Origin: Dyella jiangningensis
GTDB taxonomy: Bacteria > Pseudomonadota > Gammaproteobacteria > Xanthomonadales > Rhodanobacteraceae
DNA length: 64,000 nucleotides
Assembly: GCA_000632805.1 (NCBI GenBank)
Contig: CP007444.1
Span: 4,576,772 to 4,640,771, forward strand
Reading direction: 5' to 3'
Made by a program: the position numbers and the translations under genes. How positions within the stretch are numbered: the stretch's first letter is position 1; every line of letters begins with the position of its first letter. Positions 25,071-32,495 of the stretch are shown here, piece by piece. The notes beneath the pieces were generated by a model. It did not search any database. It saw only the letters and a program-made list of their open reading frames with translations, and was not told the DNA's origin.

Positions 25071-25901
25071 TCAGGCACCGGGTGACGGTGCGCGATACGA
25101 GTCGGCCACCACCCAGGCGCCGCAGGCGATCGCTGCCGAGATCGTGAACGCCGTCCAAGCGGTGCGATCGCCGGGATGACTCAGGATCGCGGGCGCCCAT
25201 ACAAGCAGCGTGATGATCCACAGCATCATCGCTTCCAACAGCGACGCCAGCCTGGACAGCACGCCTGACAGCACAGCCACGCAGGCGAGAATGCTGCACG
25301 CGCCGGTGAGGTAGGCCCAACCCAGCGGGTAGGGTAGCCACGCGGGTACCAGCGCAACGGTCTGCTCGCTGTAGAAGAAATGCGAGAGTCCGATCATGGG
25401 CAGCGATACCGCGAACAGGACGCGCGCAGCGCGAGTCCCGCGCTGGCCGCAGAGCCATCCCTGCCAGCCGCTGCCGTGATCGCCGGCGTAGTGTGCGAAC
25501 AGCACCCACATGCCCGCCAGGATCACGGTGATTTCGCCCAAGCCCAGCCAGGTCGCTTCCATCAGTGGCACGACCACCACCGCGGGCAGCTTGAGCAGCA
25601 CCGCCCATACCAGCAGGAAGACAAACAGCAGCGTCGAGGCAGTTTTTGCCAGCGGCTTGATCAGCAGGCCGATGCCGCCGGCGAGCTCGATCAAGGCGAA
25701 CACATAGGCGATCAGCTTCTCGCCGGGAAGGTGCTCGATCGGCAGGTGTTGCCAGACCAGCGCGACGTCACCGTAGATCAACCCCAATATGCCCAGACCG
25801 ATCATGCTGGCGGCCAACCCGACCTGCGAGGCGCGGGGTGTCGAAAAAGCGTGGTCGAATGCCGGCAACGAGGTAGCCATGGCGTGCTGCGAACGATCCA
25901 T
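25071..25901 (-). CDS. DoxX-like integral membrane protein
   Basis: 276 residues from ATG 25899-25901, which has AAGGAAG six bases upstream; an internal ATG at 25880 is less well placed. Eight or so hydrophobic helices are visible, organised as two similar four-helix halves (GLGILGLIYGDVALVW with ALIELAGGIGLL; PMIGLSHFFYSEQTVALVPAWLP with TGACSILACVAVL), a pattern seen in DoxX/DUF4267-type proteins. Such proteins are inner-membrane and poorly characterised, some linked to redox balance. Monocistronic, convergent with pilY1. Confidence 0.65.
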   Translation of the reverse strand: MDRSQHAMATSLPAFDHAFSTPRASQVGLAASMIGLGILGLIYGDVALVWQHLPIEHLPGEKLIAYVFALIELAGGIGLLIKPLAKTASTLLFVFLLVWAVLLKLPAVVVVPLMEATWLGLGEITVILAGMWVLFAHYAGDHGSGWQGWLCGQRGTRAARVLFAVSLPMIGLSHFFYSEQTVALVPAWLPYPLGWAYLTGACSILACVAVLSGVLSRLASLLEAMMLWIITLLVWAPAILSHPGDRTAWTAFTISAAIACGAWVVADSYRAPSPGA

Positions 25902-26061
25902 ACCTTGCTTCCTTCAGGATGAGCGGCAGGGAAACTTCAGAGCAATAGAGCAGTGCGGCAGCAGGTGCAGGTGGCCGCATGGAAGGCCAAACGCGCATGA
26001 TTGGGGCGACCCGCCCTGCGTGGTGCAGTGGTCAGGATGCCTGTGAAGAGAGGACAACGCC

Positions 26062-26514
26062 ATGTTTTCCGAACGTCGTATCGAAGCGCTGCCCGCCCAT
26101 GTCGATGCCGACGGGGTGAAAATCTACACAATTTCGGCCACCGGCGAGCCGGTGGATCCGTTGCCCTATCTCGCGCGGTTGCAGTCCATGAAGGCGGCGC
26201 GCGCCGCCCACCCGTGGCGCGACACGCCCGCGTTCGCCATCTGCCACGACGGCGCCAGCGCACGCTATCTCACCTTGGGCTGGTGGGGTAATGACAACGA
26301 GATGTTCGTGGCTGTCGCGGTGACGCAACCCGGGGGCTGGGTGGAAGATCTGGGCCGCTATTCGTTCTGCCTGTGGGACATGGAAGTAATGTGGCATGAG
26401 CGCCAGGCGTTCGTGAAGCACATGTACGGCATGCATGCGGATCTCGCGGCTTATCGCGCCGATCGGCTTGTACAGGCATGGCCGCCGGCATCATCTGAGA
26501 CGAACGGGCAATAG
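26062..26514 (+). CDS. Hypothetical protein (150 aa)
   Basis: ATG 26062 with a GAGAGGA RBS about eight bases upstream. Soluble, no signal peptide or membrane segment; rich in aromatic residues (LTLGWWGNDNEMFVAV, LGRYSFCLWDMEVMWHERQAFVKHMYG). I do not recognise a characterised family. Composition, RBS and codon usage support a real gene. It lies 99 bp upstream of the second AhpD-like gene on the same strand, so it may share a transcript. Confidence 0.65.
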   Translation: MFSERRIEALPAHVDADGVKIYTISATGEPVDPLPYLARLQSMKAARAAHPWRDTPAFAICHDGASARYLTLGWWGNDNEMFVAVAVTQPGGWVEDLGRYSFCLWDMEVMWHERQAFVKHMYGMHADLAAYRADRLVQAWPPASSETNGQ

Positions 26515-26613
26515 AACGAGCCGCCCGGGCATTCAGCCAGGAGGGGGGGCGGCGCAACCTGTGCGCCAGCTTCCGGTAGCCACCGGACCATCCACCCCTT
26601 GAGGACATATGCC

Positions 26614-26961
26614 ATGTTGAACTGGACTGAATACCGCAAAGAGCTCGTCGGTCGCATTGGCGAGCTCGGCAAGCTGAGCCCCGACACGCTCGCCGGCTAC
26701 CAGACGTTGTCCAACGCCGGCAAGAAGACGGACGTGCTCGATGCGAAGACGCGCGAGCTGATCGCCCTGGCGGTGTCGGTGACCACGCGTTGCGACGGCT
26801 GTATCACTGTGCACAGCGCAGAGGCCCTGAAGCAGGGCGCGAGCCGCGAGGAGATTGCCGAAGCGCTCGGCGTGGCGGTTGCGCTCAATGCCGGTGCAGC
26901 GATGGTCTACTCGGCGCGCGTGCTGGATGCGGTGAAGGCGCACGAAGCGGTCACGGCATGA
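26614..26961 (+). CDS. Carboxymuconolactone decarboxylase family (AhpD-like) protein, second copy
   Basis: 115 residues from ATG 26614 (MLNWTEYRKELVGRIG); GAGG nine bases upstream decides against the ATG at 26599. CXXC and His motif RCDGCITVHSAEALKQGAS as in the copy at 17385-17735, with which it shares most of its sequence. The stop overlaps the start of the following DUF302 gene (ATGA), so the two are coupled. Probable thiol-dependent peroxidase-like protein; substrate unknown. Confidence 0.88.
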   Translation: MLNWTEYRKELVGRIGELGKLSPDTLAGYQTLSNAGKKTDVLDAKTRELIALAVSVTTRCDGCITVHSAEALKQGASREEIAEALGVAVALNAGAAMVYSARVLDAVKAHEAVTA

Positions 26962-27404
26962 ACACGGCCAGCGACTTGTTGAAGAGCGTGTCGTACGGCG
27001 AGATGTCGCCACCGCCCGGCGAGGCGGTGGTGATGTCACCTGTGGGCTTCGATGCCACGTTGCTGCGTCTCAAGCAGGCGTTCGAGCGGCAGGATCTCTG
27101 GGTGATCCACGAGATCGACCCGCAGATGCTGCTGGCACGCGGCGGACATAGCATCGGCAAGGCGCGACAGTTGTTGTTTTTTCACCCGCGGTACGCGGCG
27201 CGCCTGCTGGAAGCGAATCCGGCGACGCTGATCGAGATCCCGCTGAAGGTGGCAGTGCTGGAGCTGCCCGATGGCAGCGTGATGGTGCGACATGTGGACG
27301 TCGCGTCGCAGTTCGAACGTCACCCTCGCATGAAGGCGCTGGCATCCGAACTGGCTGACGTGATGCACGGCGTCATGGCGCACCTGGTGGCGGCGGCGTC
27401 GTAA
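26958..27404 (+). CDS. DUF302 domain protein
   Basis: 148 residues from ATG 26958, overlapping the AhpD-like stop by four bases. Typical DUF302 features: GFDATLLRLKQAFERQDLWVIHEID near the N-terminus, then LLFFHPRYAARLLEANPATLIEIPLKVAVLE. Small cytoplasmic fold without catalytic assignment. Coupling to an AhpD-like gene hints at a role in the same stress or redox process, which is an inference. Confidence 0.8.
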   Translation: MNTASDLLKSVSYGEMSPPPGEAVVMSPVGFDATLLRLKQAFERQDLWVIHEIDPQMLLARGGHSIGKARQLLFFHPRYAARLLEANPATLIEIPLKVAVLELPDGSVMVRHVDVASQFERHPRMKALASELADVMHGVMAHLVAAAS

Positions 27405-27450
27405 CGAGCAGCCTTGGGCTAAGCTGCGGTTTTCCACCGAAGCGACGACC

Positions 27451-28383
27451 ATGGACACGCTCAGCGAATTGCTGGACGCCTATCCGGCACGCGGCAACCT
27501 CGACGTGCGATGCCAATGGTCGGGCCACTGGGCTTTTCCGCACCGAGCGGAAGAAGCTGGCTCGGTGCGCTTCCATGTGGTCCTGCAGGGCCGGGTGCAC
27601 ATTAAGGTGGAACATGCACCCGCGATCGCGCTGATGGCGGGTGACATCGTGGTGTTGCCCGCTGGCGACAGGCACCTGCTGTCTTCGCACGACGATAACG
27701 GGCAAGCACCGCCGCCGCATTCGATGATCGAGGCCGGGGTGCTTGAGCTGCGCACCGACGGCAGCGAAACGCCCGACCTGGATATGCTCTGCGGCCGCAT
27801 CGATTTCGGCGCTACGGCGACGACCTTGTTGTCGGCGCTGCCGCCGTGCCTGCATCTGCCTGGCGAGGCCGGGTTGCCGATGGCGGCCCTGGCACCGCTG
27901 GTGTCGTTGATGCGCAGCGAAGTGCAGGCCGGCGCGCCGGGTGCGCGCAATGTGGTGGGGCAATTGTCGTCGTTGTTGTTCGTGCTCGCCGTTCGCCGTT
28001 GGTGGCTGCAAGCCGAGGCCGCGCAAGGCGTGTTGGGCTTGTTGCGCGAGCTGCGCTTGCGTCCTGCAGCCATTGCCATGCTGTCACGACAGCACGAGCC
28101 GTTGGCCATCGACGAGCTGGCGGCGACCTGCCACATGTCGCGCGCGAGCTTCCTGCGATTGTTCGAGCGCAGCTGCGGTACGCCACCGGCGCAACTGCTG
28201 GCCCGGTTGCGCATGGACACCGCCGCCGTGCGGCTGGAGCGCGGCGGCGAGAGCGTCGCCGTCATTGGTGAAGCCGTGGGGTTCCAGTCGGAATCGGCAT
28301 TCATCCGCGCGTTCGAGCGGCACAAGGGCATAAGTCCCGCCGCGTATCGTCGTTCCACCAAGCGCGAAGCGCCTGTGTCCTAG
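27451..28383 (+). CDS. AraC family transcriptional regulator with N-terminal cupin
   Basis: 310 residues. Residues 1-185 form an AraC_binding_6-type cupin (VRFHVVLQGRVHIKVEH, GDIVVLPAGDRHLL), and the C-terminal 100 residues carry two helix-turn-helix motifs (IDELAATCHMSRASFLRLF; GEAVGFQSESAFIRAFERHKG) ending PAAYRR. Such regulators often control nearby oxidoreductase or AhpD-like genes, and the AhpD-like/DUF302 pair lies immediately upstream on the same strand, 46 bp away. Its stop codon shares CTAG with the stop of the convergent sigma factor gene. Confidence 0.9.
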   Translation: MDTLSELLDAYPARGNLDVRCQWSGHWAFPHRAEEAGSVRFHVVLQGRVHIKVEHAPAIALMAGDIVVLPAGDRHLLSSHDDNGQAPPPHSMIEAGVLELRTDGSETPDLDMLCGRIDFGATATTLLSALPPCLHLPGEAGLPMAALAPLVSLMRSEVQAGAPGARNVVGQLSSLLFVLAVRRWWLQAEAAQGVLGLLRELRLRPAAIAMLSRQHEPLAIDELAATCHMSRASFLRLFERSCGTPPAQLLARLRMDTAAVRLERGGESVAVIGEAVGFQSESAFIRAFERHKGISPAAYRRSTKREAPVS

Positions 28384-29654
28384 CGTTCGGACGCCTGCCG
28401 GCTTGCGGCGGCACGCTGCAGCAGCAGATCGCGTTCGCGTGTATTGCGTGTAAGCGAGGCGGCGCGCTCGAATTCTTCGCTGGCTTCGCCATGGCGGCCC
28501 AGCTTTCCGAGCAGATCGCCGCGCGCACTGGGAAGCAGATGGTAGTGGCGGAGCAAGGGCTCATCGCGCAGCGCGTCGACCAGTGCGAGGCCGGCGGCAG
28601 GACCAAACGCCATCGCGTGTGCCACCGCGCGATTGAGCGACACCACCGGGGAAGGCATGCGTTGCGCCAGCGTGTCGTAGAGCGAGGCGATGCGTGCCCA
28701 GTCGGTGTCCTGTACCGTTCGCGCCCGCGCATGGCAGGCAGCGATGGCCGCTTGCAGCGCGTACGGTCCATTTGCGCCACCCAGCGACTCCGCGCGTTGC
28801 AGCGCAGTGAGTCCACGACGGATCAACAACGGGTCCCAGCGGCCGCGGTTCTGCTCGCTGAGCAGGATGGGCTCGCCATCGGGCCCCATGCGCGCGGCGG
28901 TGCGCGACGCCTGGATTTCCATGAGCGCGACGATTCCATGCACTTCCGGCTCCGCGGGCGCGAGCCCGGCCAACACGCGGCCCAGGCGCAGCGCTTCGGC
29001 ACAAAGGTCAGGGCGCATCCACGCATCGCCCGCCGTGGCCGTATAGCCCTCGTTGAAGATCAGGTAGACCACTTCGAGCACCGACGCGAGCCGCACGGAC
29101 AAGGCTTCGCCGCGCGGCACTTCGAACGGTACGTTCGCTTCGCTGAGCGTGCGTTTGGCGCGCACGATGCGTTGGGCGACGGTGGGTTCGGGCACCATGA
29201 AGGCGCGCGCGATCTCGGGCGTGGTCAACCCGCCGAGCAGGCGCAGCGTCAGCGCCACGCGTGCCTCGGTGGACAGCACGGGATGGCACGCCGTGAACAC
29301 CAGGCCCAGCAGGTCGTCACCGATCGGATCATCCAGCATGGCGTCCGGGTCCCCCACGGTCTGTTCGAGCTGGTCCTCGATTTCGCGGGTGAGTTCGTCT
29401 TCCTTGCGACGATGCAGCGCGTGGCGGCGCATCTGGTCGATCGCACGATGCTTGGCCGTGGTCATCAGCCAGGCACCGGGATTGCGCGGCACTCCGATGG
29501 TCGGCCATTGCTCAAGCGCCGTCACCAGGGCGTCCTGCGCCAGCTCCTCGGCGAGACCCACGTCGCGCACGATGCGGGCCAGGCCGGCGATCAGCCGGGG
29601 CGATTCCATGCGCCACAGCGCGTCGATGGTGCGGTGGATGTCGGTGGCCGTCAT
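28380..29654 (-). CDS. ECF42-type RNA polymerase sigma factor with C-terminal TPR extension
   Basis: 424 residues. Sigma region 2 (AEELAQDALVTALEQWP, NPGAWLMTTAKHRAIDQMRR) and region 4 (GLTTPEIARAFMVPEPTVAQRIVRAKRTL) are followed by about 230 residues of helical, TPR-like sequence (YLIFNEGYTA, LLLLSEQ-like segments, VVSLNRAVA). This is the ECF42 layout, and that group is known to sit beside YCII/DGPF-domain genes, as here. No anti-sigma factor is adjacent; the C-terminal extension is thought to regulate activity. Probably transcribed with the two genes upstream of it. Confidence 0.9.
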   Translation of the reverse strand: MTATDIHRTIDALWRMESPRLIAGLARIVRDVGLAEELAQDALVTALEQWPTIGVPRNPGAWLMTTAKHRAIDQMRRHALHRRKEDELTREIEDQLEQTVGDPDAMLDDPIGDDLLGLVFTACHPVLSTEARVALTLRLLGGLTTPEIARAFMVPEPTVAQRIVRAKRTLSEANVPFEVPRGEALSVRLASVLEVVYLIFNEGYTATAGDAWMRPDLCAEALRLGRVLAGLAPAEPEVHGIVALMEIQASRTAARMGPDGEPILLSEQNRGRWDPLLIRRGLTALQRAESLGGANGPYALQAAIAACHARARTVQDTDWARIASLYDTLAQRMPSPVVSLNRAVAHAMAFGPAAGLALVDALRDEPLLRHYHLLPSARGDLLGKLGRHGEASEEFERAASLTRNTRERDLLLQRAAASRQASER

Positions 29655-29709
29655 GGTCGCCGATCACAACACCGCGCTCCCCGCGACGCAACCCTGCGGT
29701 TGCGAATGG

Positions 29710-30129
29710 TTACCTCGGCGGCGACATCACCATCCAGTTCACGCCGAAGCCGTCGCGCAGCATGCCGAAGCTGGAGGCGAAGAAGGTCGCCGAGAGCGGC
29801 ATGGTCGCCTCGCCACCGCCCTGCAACAGCGCACCGAAGGCTCGCCTGGCCTCGTCGTCGTCCTTCACGTTGAGTACGAGCGAGAAGCCACGGAAATCCG
29901 GCTGGCCGCGGCATTCACCATCGGAAAAGTTGACCAGCGACTCGCCGATCTTCATCGACGCGTGCATGATCTTTTCCCCGTTCGGCTCATTCGGCCCGCA
30001 GCCTTCCGTGGGTTGCGGGCTTTCCTTGAATCGGATCAGGTTCTGTACCTGTCCGCCCACGGCCTTGCCGTAGAAGGCGAGGGCTTCCTCGCAGCGGCCA
30101 TCGAAGAACAGATAGGGTTGCACCTGCAT
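29710..30129 (-). CDS. VOC (glyoxalase/PhnB-like) family protein
   Basis: 139 residues from ATG 30127-30129 with AAGGAGAT upstream; the frame is open further upstream only by overlap with the YCII gene. PhnB/YjdN-type features: QPYLFFDGRCEEALAFYGKAVGGQV, IMHASMKIGESLVNFSD, and the end SFGMLRDGFGVNWMV. Members fold as paired beta-alpha-beta-beta-beta units; this subgroup is of unknown function. It lies between the YCII gene and the ECF42 sigma gene on the same strand, 55 bp from the latter. Confidence 0.85.
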   Translation of the reverse strand: MQVQPYLFFDGRCEEALAFYGKAVGGQVQNLIRFKESPQPTEGCGPNEPNGEKIMHASMKIGESLVNFSDGECRGQPDFRGFSLVLNVKDDDEARRAFGALLQGGGEATMPLSATFFASSFGMLRDGFGVNWMVMSPPR

Positions 30130-30145
30130 GGCGATCTCCTTGTGA

Positions 30146-30574
30146 TCAGTGCTTCTCGGCCATCTGCGCACGCTGGCGCGCTTCCTGTTCGCGCAGCTCG
30201 GGCGTGAATTCGGTGCCGAAATCTTCGGCCTCGAACACCCGGCGGATCTCGACTTCCGAGGCGCCGTCCTCGAACGGATTGGGTGCGCGCTTGAGCCATT
30301 CCACGGCTTCCTCCAGCGAGGCGCACTCCAGCAGCCAGAAGCCGGCGATGAGTTCCTTGGTTTCGGTGAACGGGCCGTCGATGACCGTGCGCTTGTCACC
30401 CTCGTAACGGATGCGCGCGCCGTTCCTGCTCGGGTGAAGGCCCTCGCCGGCCAGCATCACGCCGGCTCGTACCAGCTCTTCGTTGAAGTTGCCCATCTCG
30501 GTCAGCAGCTTTTCGCTCGGCATCTCGCCGGCTTCGGACGCGCGCGTGGCGCGCACCATGGCTATGAATCGCAT
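30146..30574 (-). CDS. YCII-related (DGPF domain) protein
   Basis: 142 residues from ATG 30572-30574 with AGGAGCG upstream. Begins MRFIAMVRATRASEAGEMP and contains the signature RTVIDGPFTETKELIAGFWLLE that names the DGPF family, and a YCII-like ferredoxin fold. Genes of this type are the usual partners of ECF42 sigma factors; their biochemical role is not settled. Starts a probable three-gene unit with the VOC protein and the sigma factor. Confidence 0.9.
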   Translation of the reverse strand: MRFIAMVRATRASEAGEMPSEKLLTEMGNFNEELVRAGVMLAGEGLHPSRNGARIRYEGDKRTVIDGPFTETKELIAGFWLLECASLEEAVEWLKRAPNPFEDGASEVEIRRVFEAEDFGTEFTPELREQEARQRAQMAEKH

Positions 30575-30677
30575 TGTCGTCGCTCCTGGTTGGTTGGCCG
30601 GGCCGCGTAAGGCGGCTCTTATCCAGACGACGAACGACACCCGTCGAAATCGACAGGGGAGACGATTCAACTTTTTT

Positions 30678-30760
30678 TGTGGGAGCGCACCCTGTGCGCG
30701 ACAAACCTACGGAGAGGCATCCCCAAGGGCCGCGGTCGCGCACAGGGTGCGCTCCCACAG
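30678..30760. repeat. REP doublet
   Basis: Inverted units at about 30678-30702 and 30733-30760 with GAGCGCACCCTGTGCGCGA cores, about 30 nt apart. It lies between the upstream end of the YCII gene and the 3' end of ubiA, both minus strand. Confidence 0.85.
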
Positions 30761-30774
30761 TTGGGCGGAGGCGG

Positions 30775-31803
30775 TCAGCGCACCGCCAGCGCCAGCACGA
30801 TGCCGATCCACAGCGCCATGCCGAGCCAGTTGTTGTTGCGGAACGCCCACAGGCAGGCATCGCGCTCACGGCCCTGGATGCGCCACATCTGCCAGCCGAA
30901 CAGGCCGGCGGCGACCAGCAGGCCCAGCCAGTATGGCCAGCCCAGTGCGGCGCGCTGGCCCACGAACAACATGGCCAGCAGGAAGGTGGCCATGAGTATC
31001 CCGAGGATCGGCAGATCCGCATCGCCGAACAGGATGGCGGTGGACTTGGCACCGGCCTTGAGGTCGTCGTCGCGATCCACCATCGCGTACTGCGTGTCGT
31101 AGACCACCGACCAGATGATGTTGGCGATGAACAGCAGCCAGCCCACCGCTGGCACGGTGTTGGAAACCGCCGCGAACGCCATCGGGATCGACCAGCCGAA
31201 CGCCGCGCCCAGCACCACCTGCGGCAGGTGCGTGTAGCGCTTGGTGAACGGGTACAGCGCGGCCAGCGCGGCGCCCGCAAAGGAAAGCTCGATGGTGAGC
31301 TTGTTGGTGAACAGCACCAGGATGAAGGAGAACACCAGCAGGCTGGCGAACACGATCAGCGCTTCGCGCGGCGTCACGCGCCCGGCGGCGATGGGCCGGC
31401 CGGCGGTGCGCGCCACCTGGGGGTCCAGCTTGCGGTCGGCGAAATCGTTGATGGCGCAACCGGCCGCGCGCATGGAAAACACGCCCAGCGTGAAGATCAC
31501 CAGCAGCTTCACCGGCGGGAAATCCGCCGCGGCCAGCCACAGCGCCCACCAGGTCGGCCACAACAACAGCAACGCGCCGATCGGGCGATCCATGCGCGTG
31601 AGCACGAGGTAGTCGCGCGCCTTGCTGCGATAGGGCGCCGGCAGCTTCTGCAGCAGCCAGTCCAGTACGCGCGTGGCGCGGCTGGAGCTGTCCGCCGGCT
31701 GCGCGGATCCGCGCGCCGTGCGAGACGTCACGCCAGGACGCGCACGGGGCGTACTGGTGGTCGGCAGGTTGCGCCGCTGGCGCTTGCGTGAAGTCGGAGC
31801 CAT
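30775..31803 (-). CDS. ubiA: 4-hydroxybenzoate octaprenyltransferase UbiA
   Basis: 342 residues from ATG 31801-31803. It prenylates 4-hydroxybenzoate in ubiquinone synthesis, in the inner membrane. The first Asp-rich motif is NDFADRKLD and the second is YDTQYAMVDRDDDLKAG; eight to nine hydrophobic helices follow. The protein carries a basic, Ser/Thr/Arg-rich N-terminal tail of about 65 residues before the family homology begins (near LQKLPAPYRSKARDYLVLTRMDRPIG), making it longer than the usual 290. The tail could mean a later true start, but no good alternative codon with an RBS is seen. Confidence 0.93.
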   Translation of the reverse strand: MAPTSRKRQRRNLPTTSTPRARPGVTSRTARGSAQPADSSSRATRVLDWLLQKLPAPYRSKARDYLVLTRMDRPIGALLLLWPTWWALWLAAADFPPVKLLVIFTLGVFSMRAAGCAINDFADRKLDPQVARTAGRPIAAGRVTPREALIVFASLLVFSFILVLFTNKLTIELSFAGAALAALYPFTKRYTHLPQVVLGAAFGWSIPMAFAAVSNTVPAVGWLLFIANIIWSVVYDTQYAMVDRDDDLKAGAKSTAILFGDADLPILGILMATFLLAMLFVGQRAALGWPYWLGLLVAAGLFGWQMWRIQGRERDACLWAFRNNNWLGMALWIGIVLALAVR

Positions 31804-31928
31804 CCCCGAAGTGTAACGTGCCCTGCCGGCCCGGGTGGCGTGATGCAGCGCCGGTTTGCATGGCGCGCGCCGTCGCAACACGGTCACAAAGCTGACTACA
31901 CTGCGGTCCTCCGGAACGGACCACCACC

Positions 31929-32495
31929 ATGCCCAAAGCCTTGAGCCATATCGCCCTGATCGTCGCGCACCCCACGCGGACGGCCCATCTGCTCACGGGT
32001 GTGTTCGAGGATGCGCGCATTTTGCGTGAGGAAGATCCGGCCGACTCGCACCCGGAAGTGATCGTGGAGGTAGCAGGACTGGAGTTCGCGCTGATTCGCG
32101 GGCAAGGGCCCGCTTCACGCAACGGTGATCACATCGCGTTTGCGGTGAGCAAGGAAGAGCAGCTGGCATGCGCGCGACGCATGGACGAGCAGGCGCTGGA
32201 TTATCAGATGGCGCGTGGAGATACGGCGCTGTATTTCAGCGACTATGACAACCATGTGTTTGAGTTGGAGGTTGTGGAGGTTGAGTCACGCCGAATCGCG
32301 CACCCAGTGCGCGATCCAATCCGCCTCACTCCCTCAACAACAACCGATACGCCGGATTCGCACTCTCGTCGCGAAACGGATACCCCAGCGTCTGCAGGAA
32401 CGCCTGGAACAACGCCCGCTCATCCTCCGGCACCTGGATACCGACGAGAATGCGCCCATAGTCCGCGCCCTGGTTGCGGTAATGGAACAGGCTGA
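31929..32495 (+). CDS. VOC family protein (FosX-like) with repeat-derived C-terminal extension
   Basis: 188 residues as read. The first 118 or so form a complete VOC domain: KALSHIALIVAHPTRTAHLL, NGDHIAFAVSKEEQ, and DTALYFSDYDNHVFELEV, with metal ligands His, His and Glu visible. The pattern resembles FosX-type epoxide hydrolases, but fosfomycin resistance should not be assumed. A REP half-element at 32296-32314 lies where the domain ends. Beyond it the frame stays open for about 60 low-complexity residues that run antisense into the 3' end of ilvA (170-nt overlap). The extension is probably an accident of the repeat insertion. Confidence 0.75.
   Translation: MPKALSHIALIVAHPTRTAHLLTGVFEDARILREEDPADSHPEVIVEVAGLEFALIRGQGPASRNGDHIAFAVSKEEQLACARRMDEQALDYQMARGDTALYFSDYDNHVFELEVVEVESRRIAHPVRDPIRLTPSTTTDTPDSHSRRETDTPASAGTPGTTPAHPPAPGYRRECAHSPRPGCGNGTG
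32296..32314. repeat. Single REP unit inside the VOC gene end
   Basis: TCGCGCACCCAGTGCGCGA, the CCCAG variant of the REP core, without a partner unit. It coincides with the point where the VOC domain ends and appears to have removed the original stop codon. Confidence 0.7.

Noticed and set aside
30665..30680. T-run before the REP doublet as a terminator
   Set aside because: The T residues precede rather than follow the REP stem on the plus strand, and no plus-strand gene ends here.
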